Of a DNA stretch of 64,000 bases, positions 42,395 through 53,084 are shown in pieces. Origin of the DNA: Micrasema longulum (lineage: Eukaryota; Arthropoda; Insecta; Trichoptera; Brachycentridae); the NCBI GenBank assembly GCA_022494885.1, contig JAGVSM010004247.1, positions 62,001 through 126,000 on the forward strand, given 5' to 3'. The notes under the pieces are model-generated. The model did no database searches, was not told where the DNA came from, and saw only the letters and a program-made list of their open reading frames with translations. Position numbers and translations under genes: made by a program. Numbering within the stretch: the stretch's first letter is position 1; every line of letters starts with the position of its first letter.

Positions 42395-42607
42395 TGATAT
42401 TGAGTATGCCTCATGCGTATGGAGTCCGCAATATCAAAATCATATAAATTCAATAGAATCTGTTCAAAAAAAGTTCTTAAAGTACCCTTTGTATAAGTTC
42501 CAAATTTCTAACCCACGTTCAAATTCAAATTACGAGCATCTTCTGACTCTTTTTCATTTGAATTCTTTGATAAAACGCCGCGTTGTTTTCGATATAAAAT
42601 TTATGTA
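42395..42607 (+). pseudogene. LINE-b fragment, part before the FB insertion
   Basis: Plus frame: HINSIESVQKKFLKYPLYKF, then NYEHLLTLFHLNSLIKRRVV and FDIKFM. This is the CR1-like ESVQ-KFL block and its continuation. The reading stops where the FB element starts and resumes at 43215 with MYKILNYKVDTNLPNKIQIN. Confidence 0.8.
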
Positions 42608-43224
42608 AAAACAATATTTTGAGTTTGTCCAAATTTTTGTAGACAAGGATTGGATTCAACTCTCTGGGGAGCTGTTTATATTAACATTTTACAACAGAGA
42701 TGAAGAAAAAAAAACAACAGAAAAAAAAAAAAAATGAAACATTTAAGAGAAGGTAATATAGAAGTCTAGGGATCTACAGGGCTTATGACCTGTCAATGGC
42801 TGGTTTAAGTGGCCACTTTACACACTGTGTAACATTCACCATTCTGCCTATATTTGAACATCTATATTCCTTCAATTCTTTCATCTGTTGATGTTTGTGA
42901 AGTTAAAGAGCTGAAACCTTTATTTATGCGGGGGAGATTCATCTAATTGAATTATTTCACCTACATACTAGGCAACGCCTGAAAATATTATTTTTTCAAT
43001 TTCTATAAAAGGTTTCAGCTCTTTAACTTCACAAACATCAACAGATGAAAGAATTGAAGGAATATAGATGTTCAAATATAGGCAGAATGGTGAATGTTAC
43101 ACAGTGTGTAAAGTGGCCACTTAAACCAGCCATTGACAGGTCATAAGCCCTGTAGATGCCTAGACTTCCATATTACCTTTTCTTAAATGTTCTTCATCTC
43201 TGTTGTAAAATGTTAATTTATGTA
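42598..43224. mobile_element. FB fold-back element nested in a LINE
   Basis: 42608-43214 (607 bp), flanked by the direct repeat aatttatgta (42598-42607 and 43215-43224). It consists of two copies of the FB sequence in opposite orientation (about 42680-42935 and 43010-43214) around a short unique centre with a ggcaacgcctgaaaat block. Arm blocks include ggctggtttaagtggccact and cactgtgtaacattcaccat. A single-stranded form would fold into a hairpin of about 230 bp. No ORF. Class undetermined. Confidence 0.85.
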
Positions 43225-43690
43225 TAAAATATTAAACTACAAAGTAGATACTAACCTCCCAAATAAAATACAAATAAATGCGGGATTGAGAACACTCAGA
43301 CATCGGGAAATATTTAAACTGCCTTTGTTTTCAAATAATGCTACATACCACACACCTATGGCCCGCATGTGTCGACAATATAATATATACTGCCGAAACA
43401 ATAAAATTGTCATTTTTCATGATACTCTCTCAGCCTTTGCGAATAATCTCTTAGGAATAAATCTTATTCAATAAGTACACACGTACAACTTATTTTTTAT
43501 TGCATTGTATCCTAAATATTAAAAAAATATGTGTTACAACTTAATGTATAAATCTATTTTGTGTAATTCTATAATTGAAGATATACATATATGCATGTAA
43601 AATTGTATCGACGAATGCTTTCAAATTGTATGTTTTCTAGTATGTATCTTTGTTGAATTACATAATAAAATAAAATAAAATAAAAAAATA
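43215..43690 (+). pseudogene. LINE-b fragment, part after the FB insertion
   Basis: MYKILNYKVDTNLPNKIQIN, LRTLRHREIFKLPLFSNNAT and HTPMARMCRQYN in one open frame to 43474 form the final C-terminal block of CR1-like LINEs (compare FYAPMSRMCRLVN at 62350). The 3' tail ends in aaaataaaataaaataaa near 43685. Confidence 0.82.
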
Positions 43691-43694
43691 CATT

Positions 43695-43945
43695 TGGTTA
43701 AAATTTAATATAATCTTATGCTAATAAAAACATGTCTATCGAAACTAAGCGTACAGCTATAAGATGTTGGCCGGGTTTACCTTTTAAAACTGGGACCTTT
43801 CACATAATACCCCGGCTACTTGAAACAGAAAAATCTTTGAATGTCTACAAAGTTGATTTTAAAGAATTTAACGCGGATGATCTGTGTCAACAATTATTTT
43901 TTTATTGATTGATTTGGTGTTTATTTTGTAAAACTCCATATTTAA
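43695..43945. other. Unassigned stretch
   Basis: No gene found. The block attgattgatttggtgttta near 43905 recurs at 36938-36960 (attgattgattttgtgttta) before a similar acttataattagaa-like sequence. Confidence 0.35.
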
Positions 43946-43947
43946 AC

Positions 43948-44772
43948 TTATAATTAGAAATCAAACACTGATTTGAGTCTACTGAATACTTTATTTTATT
44001 TTTACAAATATAAACATATAAAAATAAAAACTTCGTGACAATAGTTTCGCCTTATTAGGGCATTTTCAAACGAATGTGAAGATTATTTGGATTGAATGTC
44101 CTTGATATATATTGGTTATATAATTCAAGGTACTTAAGTAGAAAATAAAAATAATCTTATGAACTATAGCATGCACATTAATCATAATTGAGGGGAAAAC
44201 CAATGGTTAAGGGTGAGGCTAAGTGTTTAATAGGTAATGGGGAATTTAGGTATTTATATTTGAATTTCGGGGAAAATATAACAAAGTAAGTATTTATTGA
44301 CATACAAGTATGTATTGTGAGATAATTAATGAAGCCTTATAGTTTTGTAAATTTAGATAATTGTTGTCGAAAAAAAATATCAATAATATTATAACAGGTT
44401 GCTGTTCATTTTAATTTTAAAACATGATTGAAATATTAAGAGAAAATTTATATAAACAAAAATGTATTATCATACAATATTTCTATTTTTAAGAATTTCT
44501 TATCAAAATATATCAATGCAATCGTAACATGATTCATCTATTAATTAATGTACATGCTATAGTTCATAAGATTATTTTTATTTTCTACTTAAGTACCTTG
44601 AATTATATAACTATATAAGGACATTCAATCCAAATAATCTTCACATTCGTTTGAAAATGCCCTAATAAGGCGAAACAATTGTCACGAAGTTTTTATTTTT
44701 ATATGTTTATATTTGTAAAAATAAAATAAAGTATTCAGTATACTCAAATCAGTGTTTGATTTCTAATTATAA
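43948..44772. mobile_element. Element with 230-bp inverted arms
   Basis: Arms 43948-44180 and 44540-44772 are nearly identical inverted repeats starting ttataattagaaatcaaaca and containing cgccttattagggcattttc. The unique centre (about 350 bp) has no ORF. The arm layout (a short hairpin with the complementary gccctaataaggc-type core, then a U-rich tail) resembles the untranslated ends of Penelope-like elements, but a long-arm MITE fits equally. A terminal piece recurs near 54370-54415. Confidence 0.75.
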
Positions 44773-44789
44773 AATTAAATATTTATTTT

Positions 44790-45345
44790 AATTTCAATTT
44801 AATTTCTAAATCATTTGCAATTTGGTCCTTTAGATTTTATATTTAGCAAGTAAACGCACAAAACTGTATAATTTTTTGCTTGTAAAAATTGAATTGTAAT
44901 TTCGAGAAAAGCCTTGGTTATTTTGCAATTACCTGGTCTACATGTTTTGACTAGCAATACACAGTGATTATTGAGGCTCCGAGACTATTTAAATGTTGAA
45001 TCCTATTTTTTATCTTGATTCTTCACACATCTCGTGTGAAGGTCGGACATAATTACTGTCCTCATTTTGGAGAGATTCTCATCTTTACTGGTTGAGCGAC
45101 ACTGGTGAATAGCGTATATTTTGTGAGGAATTTGATCTGCATTTATTTGTTCGGCTTATTTCTTGCATTGACTCTCAACAACGCACAGAGCGTAGCTGTC
45201 AACCAATAAAAGCACAATTTAATTTTTCTTTATAATTACATTTTAATTTTTTTTGTAAACCTTTGAAATAGAACAAAACAACCAATTTCCTTCGAGTACC
45301 TATTAGAAAACTCCAAAATTGATGTAGTCAAGTCCATCAGAGATT
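44790..45345. other. Unassigned stretch
   Basis: No ORF or element ends recognised. Mixed AT-rich sequence, not seen elsewhere in the window. Confidence 0.35.
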
Positions 45346-45349
45346 AAGG

Positions 45350-46085
45350 AGTTGTTTTGGACTATAAACTGACATACAACGAGCATATAGATAATACAGT
45401 AAAGAAATCACTGAAATTACTTGGCTTCATTAACAGAATATCCTCTGATTTTACTAATGTCCGTACAATCAAAACTCTTTATTGCTCAACTGTTCGCCCT
45501 CTTCTAGAATATGCCTCCTAGATTAGTGGTCTGGTCTCCATTCTATGTCAATCGCATAAATCACATTGAATCAGTCCAACATCGCTTGCTTCGAAAAATA
45601 GCGTGGATGCTTGGACTAGAGAGAATAATTATTCTTATGCTGAAATAGAGTCAATGTTAAATATTTCTAGTCTACAAAAACGTAGAACTAATATTGACTC
45701 CATATATATGTTCGGCATACTAAATGGTATAATCGATGTTCCATCATTACTGGGACAAGTAAAATTCAATATTCCGACTCGTAGATTGAGAAACAATGAA
45801 GTACTGTTCATCGATCAGCATAGAACAAACTATGGCATAAATTCTCCAATGACCCGCCTTTGTCGTATTGTTAACTCAAGACAAGATCTGGACTTTTTGG
45901 TTTAAGTTTACAACGATTTAAACGAGCACTAAATAAATAGTCCAGATCTTGTCTCGATGTCCCTTATGTTTGTCAATGCTTCTTTCTTTTTTTTTTTTAA
46001 ATGTTTTCAACTATTCTTTTATTGTAATATTTCAACCTTATAAATTGTAAACATGGACAATGTCCGTTAATAAATAAATAAATAA
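45350..46085 (+). pseudogene. LINE-b C-terminal half and 3' end
   Basis: Plus frames: LKLLGFINRISSDFTNVRTI, KTLYCSTVRPLLEYAS, break, then a 100-codon frame (45603-45905) ENNYSYAEIESMLNISSLQK, RRTNIDSIYMFGIL, QVKFNIPTRRLRN and SPMTRLCRIVNSRQDLDF. This is a CR1-like C-terminus. An extra base near 45525 breaks the reading. The 3' end is an aataaataaataa run at 46070. A sister copy on the minus strand is at 51130-51850. Confidence 0.85.
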
Positions 46086-46089
46086 ATAT

Positions 46090-46445
46090 TAAGTTTTGAC
46101 ATTCTTTTATTTTAAAAGAAAATCTGGACATTTTTCACACTCCTCACAAAAGGACGTTTCAGTATGCCAGGATAGACGCGTGTGGCGGTCCGTTCTCTCA
46201 CCTATCCCCACGGGGAAGGCGTGATGGTAGCAGCAGTAAAACCGACTCCCTGTACGTTTCAAAAGTTATGGTGTAAGTTTTATGAACGCGTCAGCTCTAG
46301 TCAAATCCAGTACGGGATACTATAATACGCTACTGCGACTCTAGATACCCGACGACATGCGACAGTGCGTTCACCCTGCACTAACCGATACAAAATAACG
46401 GGTCCCGCTTCAACAGGTGATCAGGTTCACTCGTAGTACATTTAT
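46090..46445. other. Unassigned stretch
   Basis: Near 46200 a ccccacggggaaggcgtgat motif resembles the RTE 3' end (compare 23222-23245). The rest up to 46440 is GC-richer, not repeated that I can see, and shows no ORF of interest. Confidence 0.35.
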
Positions 46446-46469
46446 TTATTTATTATTATTATTTTTTTA

Positions 46470-47062
46470 AAATTTAAATTTCATTGATAAACCCTTACGG
46501 ATTACATACATTTAACAAAATATTTTCACTCTTAAAAGTCACATTCTACTGTTAGTAATAATATTTTTAACATCTTTTGTAAAGGTTGTCTGAGTCTTTT
46601 GTTTAGTTTTGTCTGGTAGTTTATTGTATAATTTCAGTCCATGGTTTATTAGTCTCGATTGTCCTTTCTCGTTTTAAAAGATTGTGTATGATATTTTTCT
46701 GATATTCTCGTATTGTGTTCATGTTTACTACAGTTTTTTTCAAGTTTTAATTCTTCGTCTACAATTACATCAGTGGCTAATTTATGAATAAATTTTAATG
46801 ATTCTAGTTTAAAGAGTTCAGTTACATATAATTGTTTAGTGTGTTCAAAAAGTTCTTTAGTTGATGTTAGATGGGGAAGGTCATATACTAACTTTAATAT
46901 TTTATTTTACTGTCTTTGTAGTCTGTTAATGTCATTTTGATTTCGTGTTCCCTATTTTAGTTTTTACATAGGCTTCATACATAAAAAAATTCCTTTATTG
47001 GAACAAAGTTTTTGATTTAAAAAAATAGACTCGATAAAGTCACCACTTTGCTAATTAAATTT
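46470..47062 (-). pseudogene. LINE-a 3' half
   Basis: Minus copy parallel to 1-270: acataggcttcatacataaa, tggggaaggtcatatactaa, aactttaatattttattt. It runs further toward the 3' end, with coding remains (VYEAYVKTK, QQNKILKLVYD-type) and the tail aacccttacggattacatac. RT palm motifs are not included. It is 5'-truncated at 47062, beside the probable P-type fragment. Confidence 0.75.
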
Positions 47063-47478
47063 ACTAGCGGACCCAACAGACGTTGTCCTGCCCGAACTTT
47101 GGCTTGCCTGCTAGCTGGTTGAACAAACGTTTTTTCGTAAAAAAGGACAAGCGTTATTTATTTTTGCCTTTTTTGAGCTAATTATGTATTCGTAATTAGG
47201 GTTAGTTTTTTTGTTTCATCTCCTCGTGTGATTGGCTAAGAGTCCCGTCGTGCTCAAATCAAAATTGTGCAAAAATCACCACTCTAGTGCCATAATCCAG
47301 AGAGAAAATACGAGAACACGTGTTAATATAGTAAAGTCAGAGCGCTTTTTACCCTGAGCATTCTAAAATTATGACACTCAACCCATGCCCAACGTGAATT
47401 TAGTCATTCTTTAACCGCCAGCCGTGTTTTGACGCGAGCTTGACATTTTATTCGAAACCAAAATAAATAAAAATAAAA

Positions 47479-47550
47479 ATGCCCTATTGTGTGGTGAAAG
47501 CGTGCAAAACCTGTTCGGATAAAAGATAAAAGACTTTTCATTGATAAGTT
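47479..47550 (+). pseudogene. THAP-like N-terminus fragment
   Basis: ATG at 47479 opens MPYCVVKACKTCSDKR followed by a stop, then KTFH in the same frame and a second stop. THAP domains (DNA-binding zinc fingers of P-element transposases and relatives) begin with M-P-x-C-x4-C and have a TFHRFP-type block soon after. The first Cys pair (residues 4 and 9) and KTFH fit. The later Cys-x2-His is not found. Confidence 0.45.
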
Positions 47551-47699
47551 GGTACCTAGGTACTTGTTTATGATTGAATTCCAAAACTAAAAATTATTAA
47601 TATTTCCAAACGTTGGTTTGCCTGCTATAAGCTGGTTCAGCAAACGTTTTATCGTAAATAAGGACACACGTTATTTATTTTTGCCTTTTTTGACAACCA

Positions 47700-48062
47700 C
47701 AATGACAAACCATCACGCCGTTTCCCCGTAAGGGTAGGCAGAGATGATAGAACGCCATATCACTCTATCTTTGCATACATATCTCGCTTCCTCTACATTC
47801 ATACATCTTATGCATGCGCGCCGATTATTCCGACTTTTGACATGTCCATCTTCGAGTATTTGTTGGATTTGGTCATGCCATGTCTTTCTCGGCCTTCCTC
47901 TATTTCTGCATCCATCAACATTCGCATTGTAAATATTCTTAGCCGTTCTTTCGCTGTCCATCCGCTCTACATGTCCAAACCAGCGCAGGGCTTTTTTTTT
48001 GATTTTGTCGATAGTGCTTGTCTCAGCCTTGCATGACGTACGGATCTCAACATTTGATCTAT
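47700..48062 (-). pseudogene. RTE-like LINE 3' fragment
   Basis: Minus frame of 82 codons: DSERTAKNIYNANVDGCRNR, GRPRKTWHDQIQQILEDG, HVKSRNNRRACIRCMNVEEA. This is close to the copy at 22980-23240, with a shared end (cttacggggaaacggcgtga). It sits inside the second direct repeat of the probable P-type fragment, so it inserted later. Confidence 0.87.
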
Positions 48063-48179
48063 TTTGAGCTATTTATATTTTCGTAATAAGGGTTAGTTTG
48101 TATTGTTTTTTTACAATAAACATAAATGATAAAACAGAGAATTAAAAAAGTAAAGCATAATTATAAAACAATGAAATAC

Positions 48180-48640
48180 ATATTAATAGTAAAAATAGTA
48201 AACAAAAAATCCCACAAAGGCATGGCCTGTTCGTGGGTCTATAATAAATAACAGACAGTTATAATTTTTTTGTGTAACATAAGAAGAAAAAAAAAAAGAT
48301 ATTTTGGAAAAGATAATATGGTATTTTTTTTTATAGTAATTAAAAAGAGAAATAAAAAATATTAAAAAAAACACAAAAATATTCCTTATTATTAAAGGGC
48401 AACAAAATAAATCATAGAAAAAAAGAGTCCGTATCTTTAGTTTGAATCCAGGATAGTGCATGTTTTTTAAAAGAAGGAAAATTTTGAAAGTTTGTAATCA
48501 ATGAAACATTATCAGTAAAAAAAGAATTAAAAATTTTTGGGCCTATAAAATATGCATGTCTCTGTGCGAGCCTCGTTTTACAATGTGGTGTATCTAACAC
48601 ACGATTCCTTCTTTGACTTGATCTATTTGAATTACTTGTA
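48180..48640 (-). pseudogene. LINE C-terminal fragment
   Basis: Minus frame: MLDTPHCKTRLAQRHAYFIG, then PKIFNSFFTDNVSLITNFQN and FPSFKKHALSWIQ, the block (RLAQRH-YFIG-KIFNS) found at the end of several CR1/Jockey-like LINEs. A-rich 3' sequence runs to about 48180. This family is different from LINE-b and LINE-d. Confidence 0.65.
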
Positions 48641-48699
48641 AATGAAAACTTGATGTCTAAAAAAAATTAAAAACTTCTTACATCATCGGCCCACTATAA

Positions 48700-48775
48700 T
48701 GTTTATTATTGTTCACTGTGATCGCTCAAATGTTTATTATGTTTTTAAGCACGTCGATAATCATTTGTAATAAAT
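48700..48775. mobile_element. MITE-k right-end fragment
   Basis: gttcactgtgatcgctcaaa, gtttttaagcacgtcgataa and tcatttgtaat match the right end of MITE-k copy A (9805-9870). Confidence 0.65.
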
Positions 48776-48785
48776 TGGTACCAAA

Positions 48786-49090
48786 TTGCTATCACAGCCA
48801 TGTTTCCCGGATCCCGCTTCGAAAAGTGCAAATGTTGACGATAAGTTAGTGTTAAGCAGTGGTTGTCGCCTTTTTCTGTCTCTGCCAACTGTGACCGGTA
48901 CACGTGGCCCGAGAATTGGAATTTCTTTATGGCCAATCACCTCCTCGCTCCAGTGGCTCCGGGCCTTGGCAGTGACCGGCCGCCGCCGGATCGGACGCTC
49001 GCCGGAAGCCGGAGATTCCGGTCGGAAGTGGACTGTGGCCGATTTCGGACGCAGTCGACGCGAGGATTAAAACGAACTTCTTCAAATCTT
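48786..49090 (+). promoter_or_regulatory. GC- and CpG-rich island
   Basis: About 300 bp of markedly higher GC (for example ggccgccgccggatcggacg) that I do not see repeated in the window. Overlapping ORFs (48786-49070 and 48863-49135) are open in two frames, as expected for CpG-rich DNA, and show no domain. It could be a promoter or first exon of a host gene, or a fragment of a GC-rich element. Confidence 0.3.
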
Positions 49091-49199
49091 GACGCCACAA
49101 TACTGAAATATCACGGTTTTTTAAAACATTTTTAAAGTATTAGGGGTCCATGAAATACTGTCGAGTAGATAAGATTTTTTTTGCCACTTAGGTAGTAGT

Positions 49200-49450
49200 A
49201 GAATAAAAAATATTTTTAAATTTCAAATTCTGAATTTCCGCAAACACGGTTACTGCATTGGCCACGACCTTAATACGTCACGATTCATGTTAATTTTCAA
49301 CTTTGTTCTTAACCGTTTAATTTTTTATAGAACATCGTCACGAATTGTTACGTCACAATTATAAATGCCAAACATGATATGTTTTTCTATTGACAAATTT
49401 TTTTAATTAATTTTTTTTTTTAAATGTATTTTTGGAAAAATTTTAATAGG
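49200..49450 (+). repeat. Dispersed repeat shared with 12215-12480
   Basis: See 12215-12480. Here the order is attggccacgaccttaatac, tcacgattcatgttaatttt, cacgaattgttacgtcacaa and gccaaacatgatatgttttt. Confidence 0.6.
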
Positions 49451-49454
49451 ATTT

Positions 49455-49870
49455 TTTTTGAAGCCTACCATGAGAAAAAAGTGAGATATTAATTGAAACT
49501 TATTCAGAATACATTTTTTTACAATAATTACAACATTGTCAGTTAAAAATACGGCTTTATTTGTAAGAACTTGACTTTTAAATTATCGGGTTTGTTGCAA
49601 ACATGGCAACCTCTACTTGAGTATTGCAAAGTTGGAATGTATTTAATTTAATTTATTATTTCGCTTATGTTTCTTGACATAATCATGTTTATGTCATTAC
49701 TGTTTACGAATTAGGTATTTACTGATTAGAATAAAATAGGAAGTTTAAAAAAAAGTTGAAGTCAAGAATTGTATAAGTTTTTTTGATTTGCTCAAAATAA
49801 AGAAAGATGGATTTTGACGGGTTTGCAAATAGTATCCCCAAACGTTCCTCTGAAGTTTCGCGGTCTGGCT
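49455..49870. other. Unassigned stretch
   Basis: AT-rich, no recognisable gene or element ends. Confidence 0.3.
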
Positions 49871-49945
49871 CTGAAAAACCGTGTATAACTCCCTAGGGAT
49901 GAAATCCAGCCGGTCTGCAAACATTTGAATTCGGTCGGTAAATCC

Positions 49946-50630
49946 ATTAATTGTAAAATTAAATATTTAAAAATAAAAGGGATGATCATTCAAATATGCT
50001 GGATAAGAGGACATGCTGGTATCGTAGGAAATGAAAGAGCGGGTGAACGAGCAAGAGCCGCAACTTGTAAAAGAACGGCACCTTTATTCTCAGAGTTTCC
50101 GCTTAGCTTTACTAAACGTTGGGAGGATAATTACCGCGCTTCTCCTACAGGTAAAATCACTAAACCCAACGCTGGCTGATGCGGCAAACTTCCGTCATCA
50201 TCACCAAAGTACTTTCGAAATGACCCAAATTTTTACCGGACACGGAGCTATGAGAAGTTATCTATATAGGTTTAAATTAAGGAATTATGACTATTGTCCA
50301 TGCGATGATATTTCTTCACATCGAACATCTGTTATTTCAGTGCCCATTTTTCAGTTTACAACGCCATAATCTTGAAGCAGAATGCGGGAAAGATGGAATA
50401 TCCTTAACAGATATCCACGCTGTAGTTAAAAGTAGTTATCACGCGCCATTGTTCTTGGACTTTGCAACAATGGTGATTGGACTCATAAAGGTAATAAACC
50501 AAAATCAGTGATCGAACATCCCATTTCCAAGACAAACAAAAACGATTTTTTCCGAGTACCTTAGCCTTGTATATGACACGTAAGGCTACTAAAGACAGGG
50601 GTCCAAATATATATACATATATATAAAATA
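49946..50630 (+). pseudogene. I-type LINE: RNase H segment, C-terminus and 3' end
   Basis: The first frame reads MIIQICWIRGHAGIVGNERA, the end of an RNase H domain (the W-x-x-GH-GI-GNE-AD block with its conserved His). RNase H would remove RNA after first-strand synthesis. A frame change leads to FTGHGAMRSYLYRFKLRNYD and a CPC start of a zinc-knuckle-like block. A second change leads to EHLLFQCPFFSLQRHNLEAE, ending at a stop at 50509. The RNase H points to the I/R1-type group. The 3' part has ggggtccaaatata and a TA-rich tail. A short copy of the tail is at 10589-10830. Confidence 0.87.
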
Positions 50631-50639
50631 AAAAAATAT

Positions 50640-51100
50640 TTGAATATACTCAAAACATTGTTGAATTTCATAAACACACTAAAACCTTGTCGTTCAATTC
50701 CGTCCAGCTGTCTCGCTGTACGCCAAATAATTAACAACATTCCAGCACCGTTTTGCATATGTCTCCAATTTACATAAATATTGTGATTAGGTGTTACTTC
50801 ATATGCGAATTTTCCAGCGATAATATCCATAAATAAATATTATGTGTAATGTGTGTGTACTCAGCCATCTAACGCAATTCGTCCTCTAGCGGTGTGTTAA
50901 ATACACACTGTGTACCTAATATAGAAAACGCGTAAACACAGCAGACATTCGGGCGTTTTCGCAAATACACACGCGGGTTCGGACATCTCCGGCCAAGATG
51001 ACGTCCTTGCTTTTTTGTCAAAGGATATGTAAATAAATGGTTTGATACGTTGTTTGACCGGTTTTTAGAATTGGCGAATTTTCCCTGCCCCACGATACAT
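50640..51100. other. Unassigned stretch
   Basis: ORFs on the minus strand (50561-50830, 50869-51093) show no motif. 50870-51060 is GC-richer. No element ends were seen. Confidence 0.3.
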
Positions 51101-51129
51101 TTTATTTATTTGACGGACTTACGCAGACC

Positions 51130-51850
51130 ATTCTAACGATGGTAAATACAATTTCTTATAATAGATACAGGCATTAATAAAATAAAATACAACTAAATAA
51201 AATTAAATCTAAGACAAAAAAAAAAAAAAATTACTACCTCAAGACAAGATCTGGTCTATGTTAGTGAATTTTTAAAACTATAAAGACACCAAAAAAGTCC
51301 AGATCTTGTCTCGAGTTTACAATACGACACAATCGGAACATTGGTGCATACGAGCCATAGTTTGTGCTGCGTTGATCGAGGAACAGCGCATTATAATTTC
51401 GCAACCGGCAGGTCGGAACATTGAATGCCACCTGTTCCAGTAACGATGGTACATCAATTAAGCCATTCAGCAAATTAAACATAAATATGGAGTCAATGTT
51501 ATTTCTACGTTTTTGTAGACTTGAGATTTTGAACATTGACTCCATTTCTCCGTAAGTGTAGTCTCCCCTCTCGAGGCCAATCATCCATGCTACTTTTCTT
51601 AGCAAACGATGTTGCACCGATTCGATATGATATATCCGGCCTACAAAGAAGGGACACCAGATCATAGATGCATATTCTAAAAGAGGACGAACAAGTGAGC
51701 AATATAATGTTTTAACAGTGAACATATTAGTAAAGTCACTAGATGCCCTGCTAACAAAACCGTAGAGTTTTAGTGACTCGTTAATCATAGTATCAATATG
51801 TTCATTAAAGGTAAGTTTTCAGTCCATGATAACTCCGAGGTCCTTAATAG
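51130..51850 (-). pseudogene. LINE-b C-terminal half
   Basis: A 175-codon minus frame, uninterrupted, reads KLYGFVSRASSDFTNMFTVK, TLYCSLVRPLLEYASMIWCP, YHIESVQHRLLRKVAWMIGL, SSLQKRRNNIDSIFMFNLLN, VAFNVPTCRLRNYN and APMFRLCRIVNSRQDLDFFG. It is the longest intact LINE frame in the window and the best copy of this C-terminal region. A MIDE-like leader before it (51788-51840) matches the 3' edge of the RT thumb. RT palm and endonuclease are missing, so it is 5'-truncated. Confidence 0.88.
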
Positions 51851-51959
51851 ACTTGACTACATCTTAATTCATATTTCATGCGGCTCAAAAATCAAGTCCG
51901 GGCGGATGAAGCATACAGTTCTGTGTGTGTTGATTGAAGTGATGTAGTTATTAACCTTT

Positions 51960-52510
51960 TAATTTTATTTATTTATTCATTTAAAATTACAAAATTAAAT
52001 ATTTATGAACTTATTAAGGCTTTTTAGGCTATGCCCGTGTCAAGCCACAATAAATAACAATAAAAATACATAGTAAAATTAATTAGATCAAATTATAATG
52101 ACAAAGAATCACAATCTAGAAAAAAGGGTAAATGTATTAAATAATCAAATTCCAAAGAATACAATGCAAAAAAGATAATCAGAAATAATTTTTAAAATAT
52201 AAATTATACAAATTAAGAATCAGACATAATCAAACATACAAAATAGTGGTATCATTCAAATCAACAAAATAATAGTAAAATATAGTAGTATTAAAAAAAA
52301 AAATAAACATAAAATAAGCATAATTGGAAAATTTAAATATTTAAAAGCATAATTGAAATGATAATTGAGTTATGTTTCTAGAAATTCACTCAATTTTAGT
52401 AAATTAGCCTTGCCACATGTATGATTAAACAGTGTTCAATAAAATAAGGCTGCCATTATAAAAAAAACATTATGAAGTATTGTAAGTTATAAGTGTTGTA
52501 AAATTAAATT
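51960..52510 (-). mobile_element. LINE 3' tail, AT-rich
   Basis: The minus-strand tail with tggcttgacacgggcatagc near 52030 resembles tails at 55600-55635 (cacgggttgtgcccagcgag inverse). Long A-rich sequence follows without readable coding. Confidence 0.45.
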
Positions 52511-52519
52511 GAATTAAAT

Positions 52520-53060
52520 TAAATAATCTGGTTGCCTCGGCATCTTATTTACATTATAGACAATTGAAGATCGCTCTGTTCTTCCCAGGTATTGTCCTAG
52601 CTACATGGGAAATCTACTTAATTTCACAACAGCTTCGGATTACACAATTTGTACATTTTTCGTGAAGCTGAGTCCTCAAGTTATTAACGGATGGCGAGCA
52701 AAAAATGGCGACGTCTCATAAGGTGAGCAGGTCATTCTTTACACAAAAAACGCCTCAATCAGCGTTTGTGGGATAATCTCTAAATTTAGCTCGAGAAGTT
52801 TGAAGTGGTTTCTGTTGGCTGAAATCGATTTGAAAGGCTTTTCGCCGTGCAATTTTTCATAAGATGGATCGGTGGTTTTGAACGAAGAACTCACCGCGTT
52901 TATTATAAAACCCCGTTCGCCCTCGTAGCGTCAGCATCGTTGAAAAATAAGGTAATCAACACAAGACGGGATTGAAAAGGTTTAAATCCTAGACGAAGTT
53001 TTACGAAAGAAACTGTTTTGATTATTGTAAAACTCGTACTAAACCAATATAATCTTTATA
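52520..53060 (+). other. Stretch not seen elsewhere, with a possible short first exon
   Basis: Not repeated elsewhere in the window that I can see. At 52705-52722 ATGGCGACGTCTCATAAG is followed at once by gtgagc, giving MATSHK and a consensus 5' splice site with a favourable start context (aaaATGG). This is a typical look for a first coding exon. No second exon, promoter or conservation evidence is available, so it is a lead only. Confidence 0.2.
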
Positions 53061-53084
53061 AACATTTTTTTATCGTCACTATGT

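Larger units (their letters stand above)
47085..48095 (+). mobile_element. Probable P-type DNA transposon remnant with duplicated end
   Basis: A segment beginning gaactttggcttgcctgcta, aacaaacgttttttcg, gttatttatttttgcc and gggttagttt lies at 47090-47213. It is repeated directly at 47609-47692, where it is interrupted by an RTE fragment and continues at 48064-48095. Between the direct copies lies a THAP-like start (47479). The P-type assignment is inferred from THAP alone. Two tandem left ends, or a solo-type deletion, would both explain the layout. Confidence 0.5.

Noticed and set aside
48786..49135. Overlapping ORFs in the CpG island as genes
   Set aside because: Two frames are open at once because stop codons are rare in GC-rich DNA; no domain in either.
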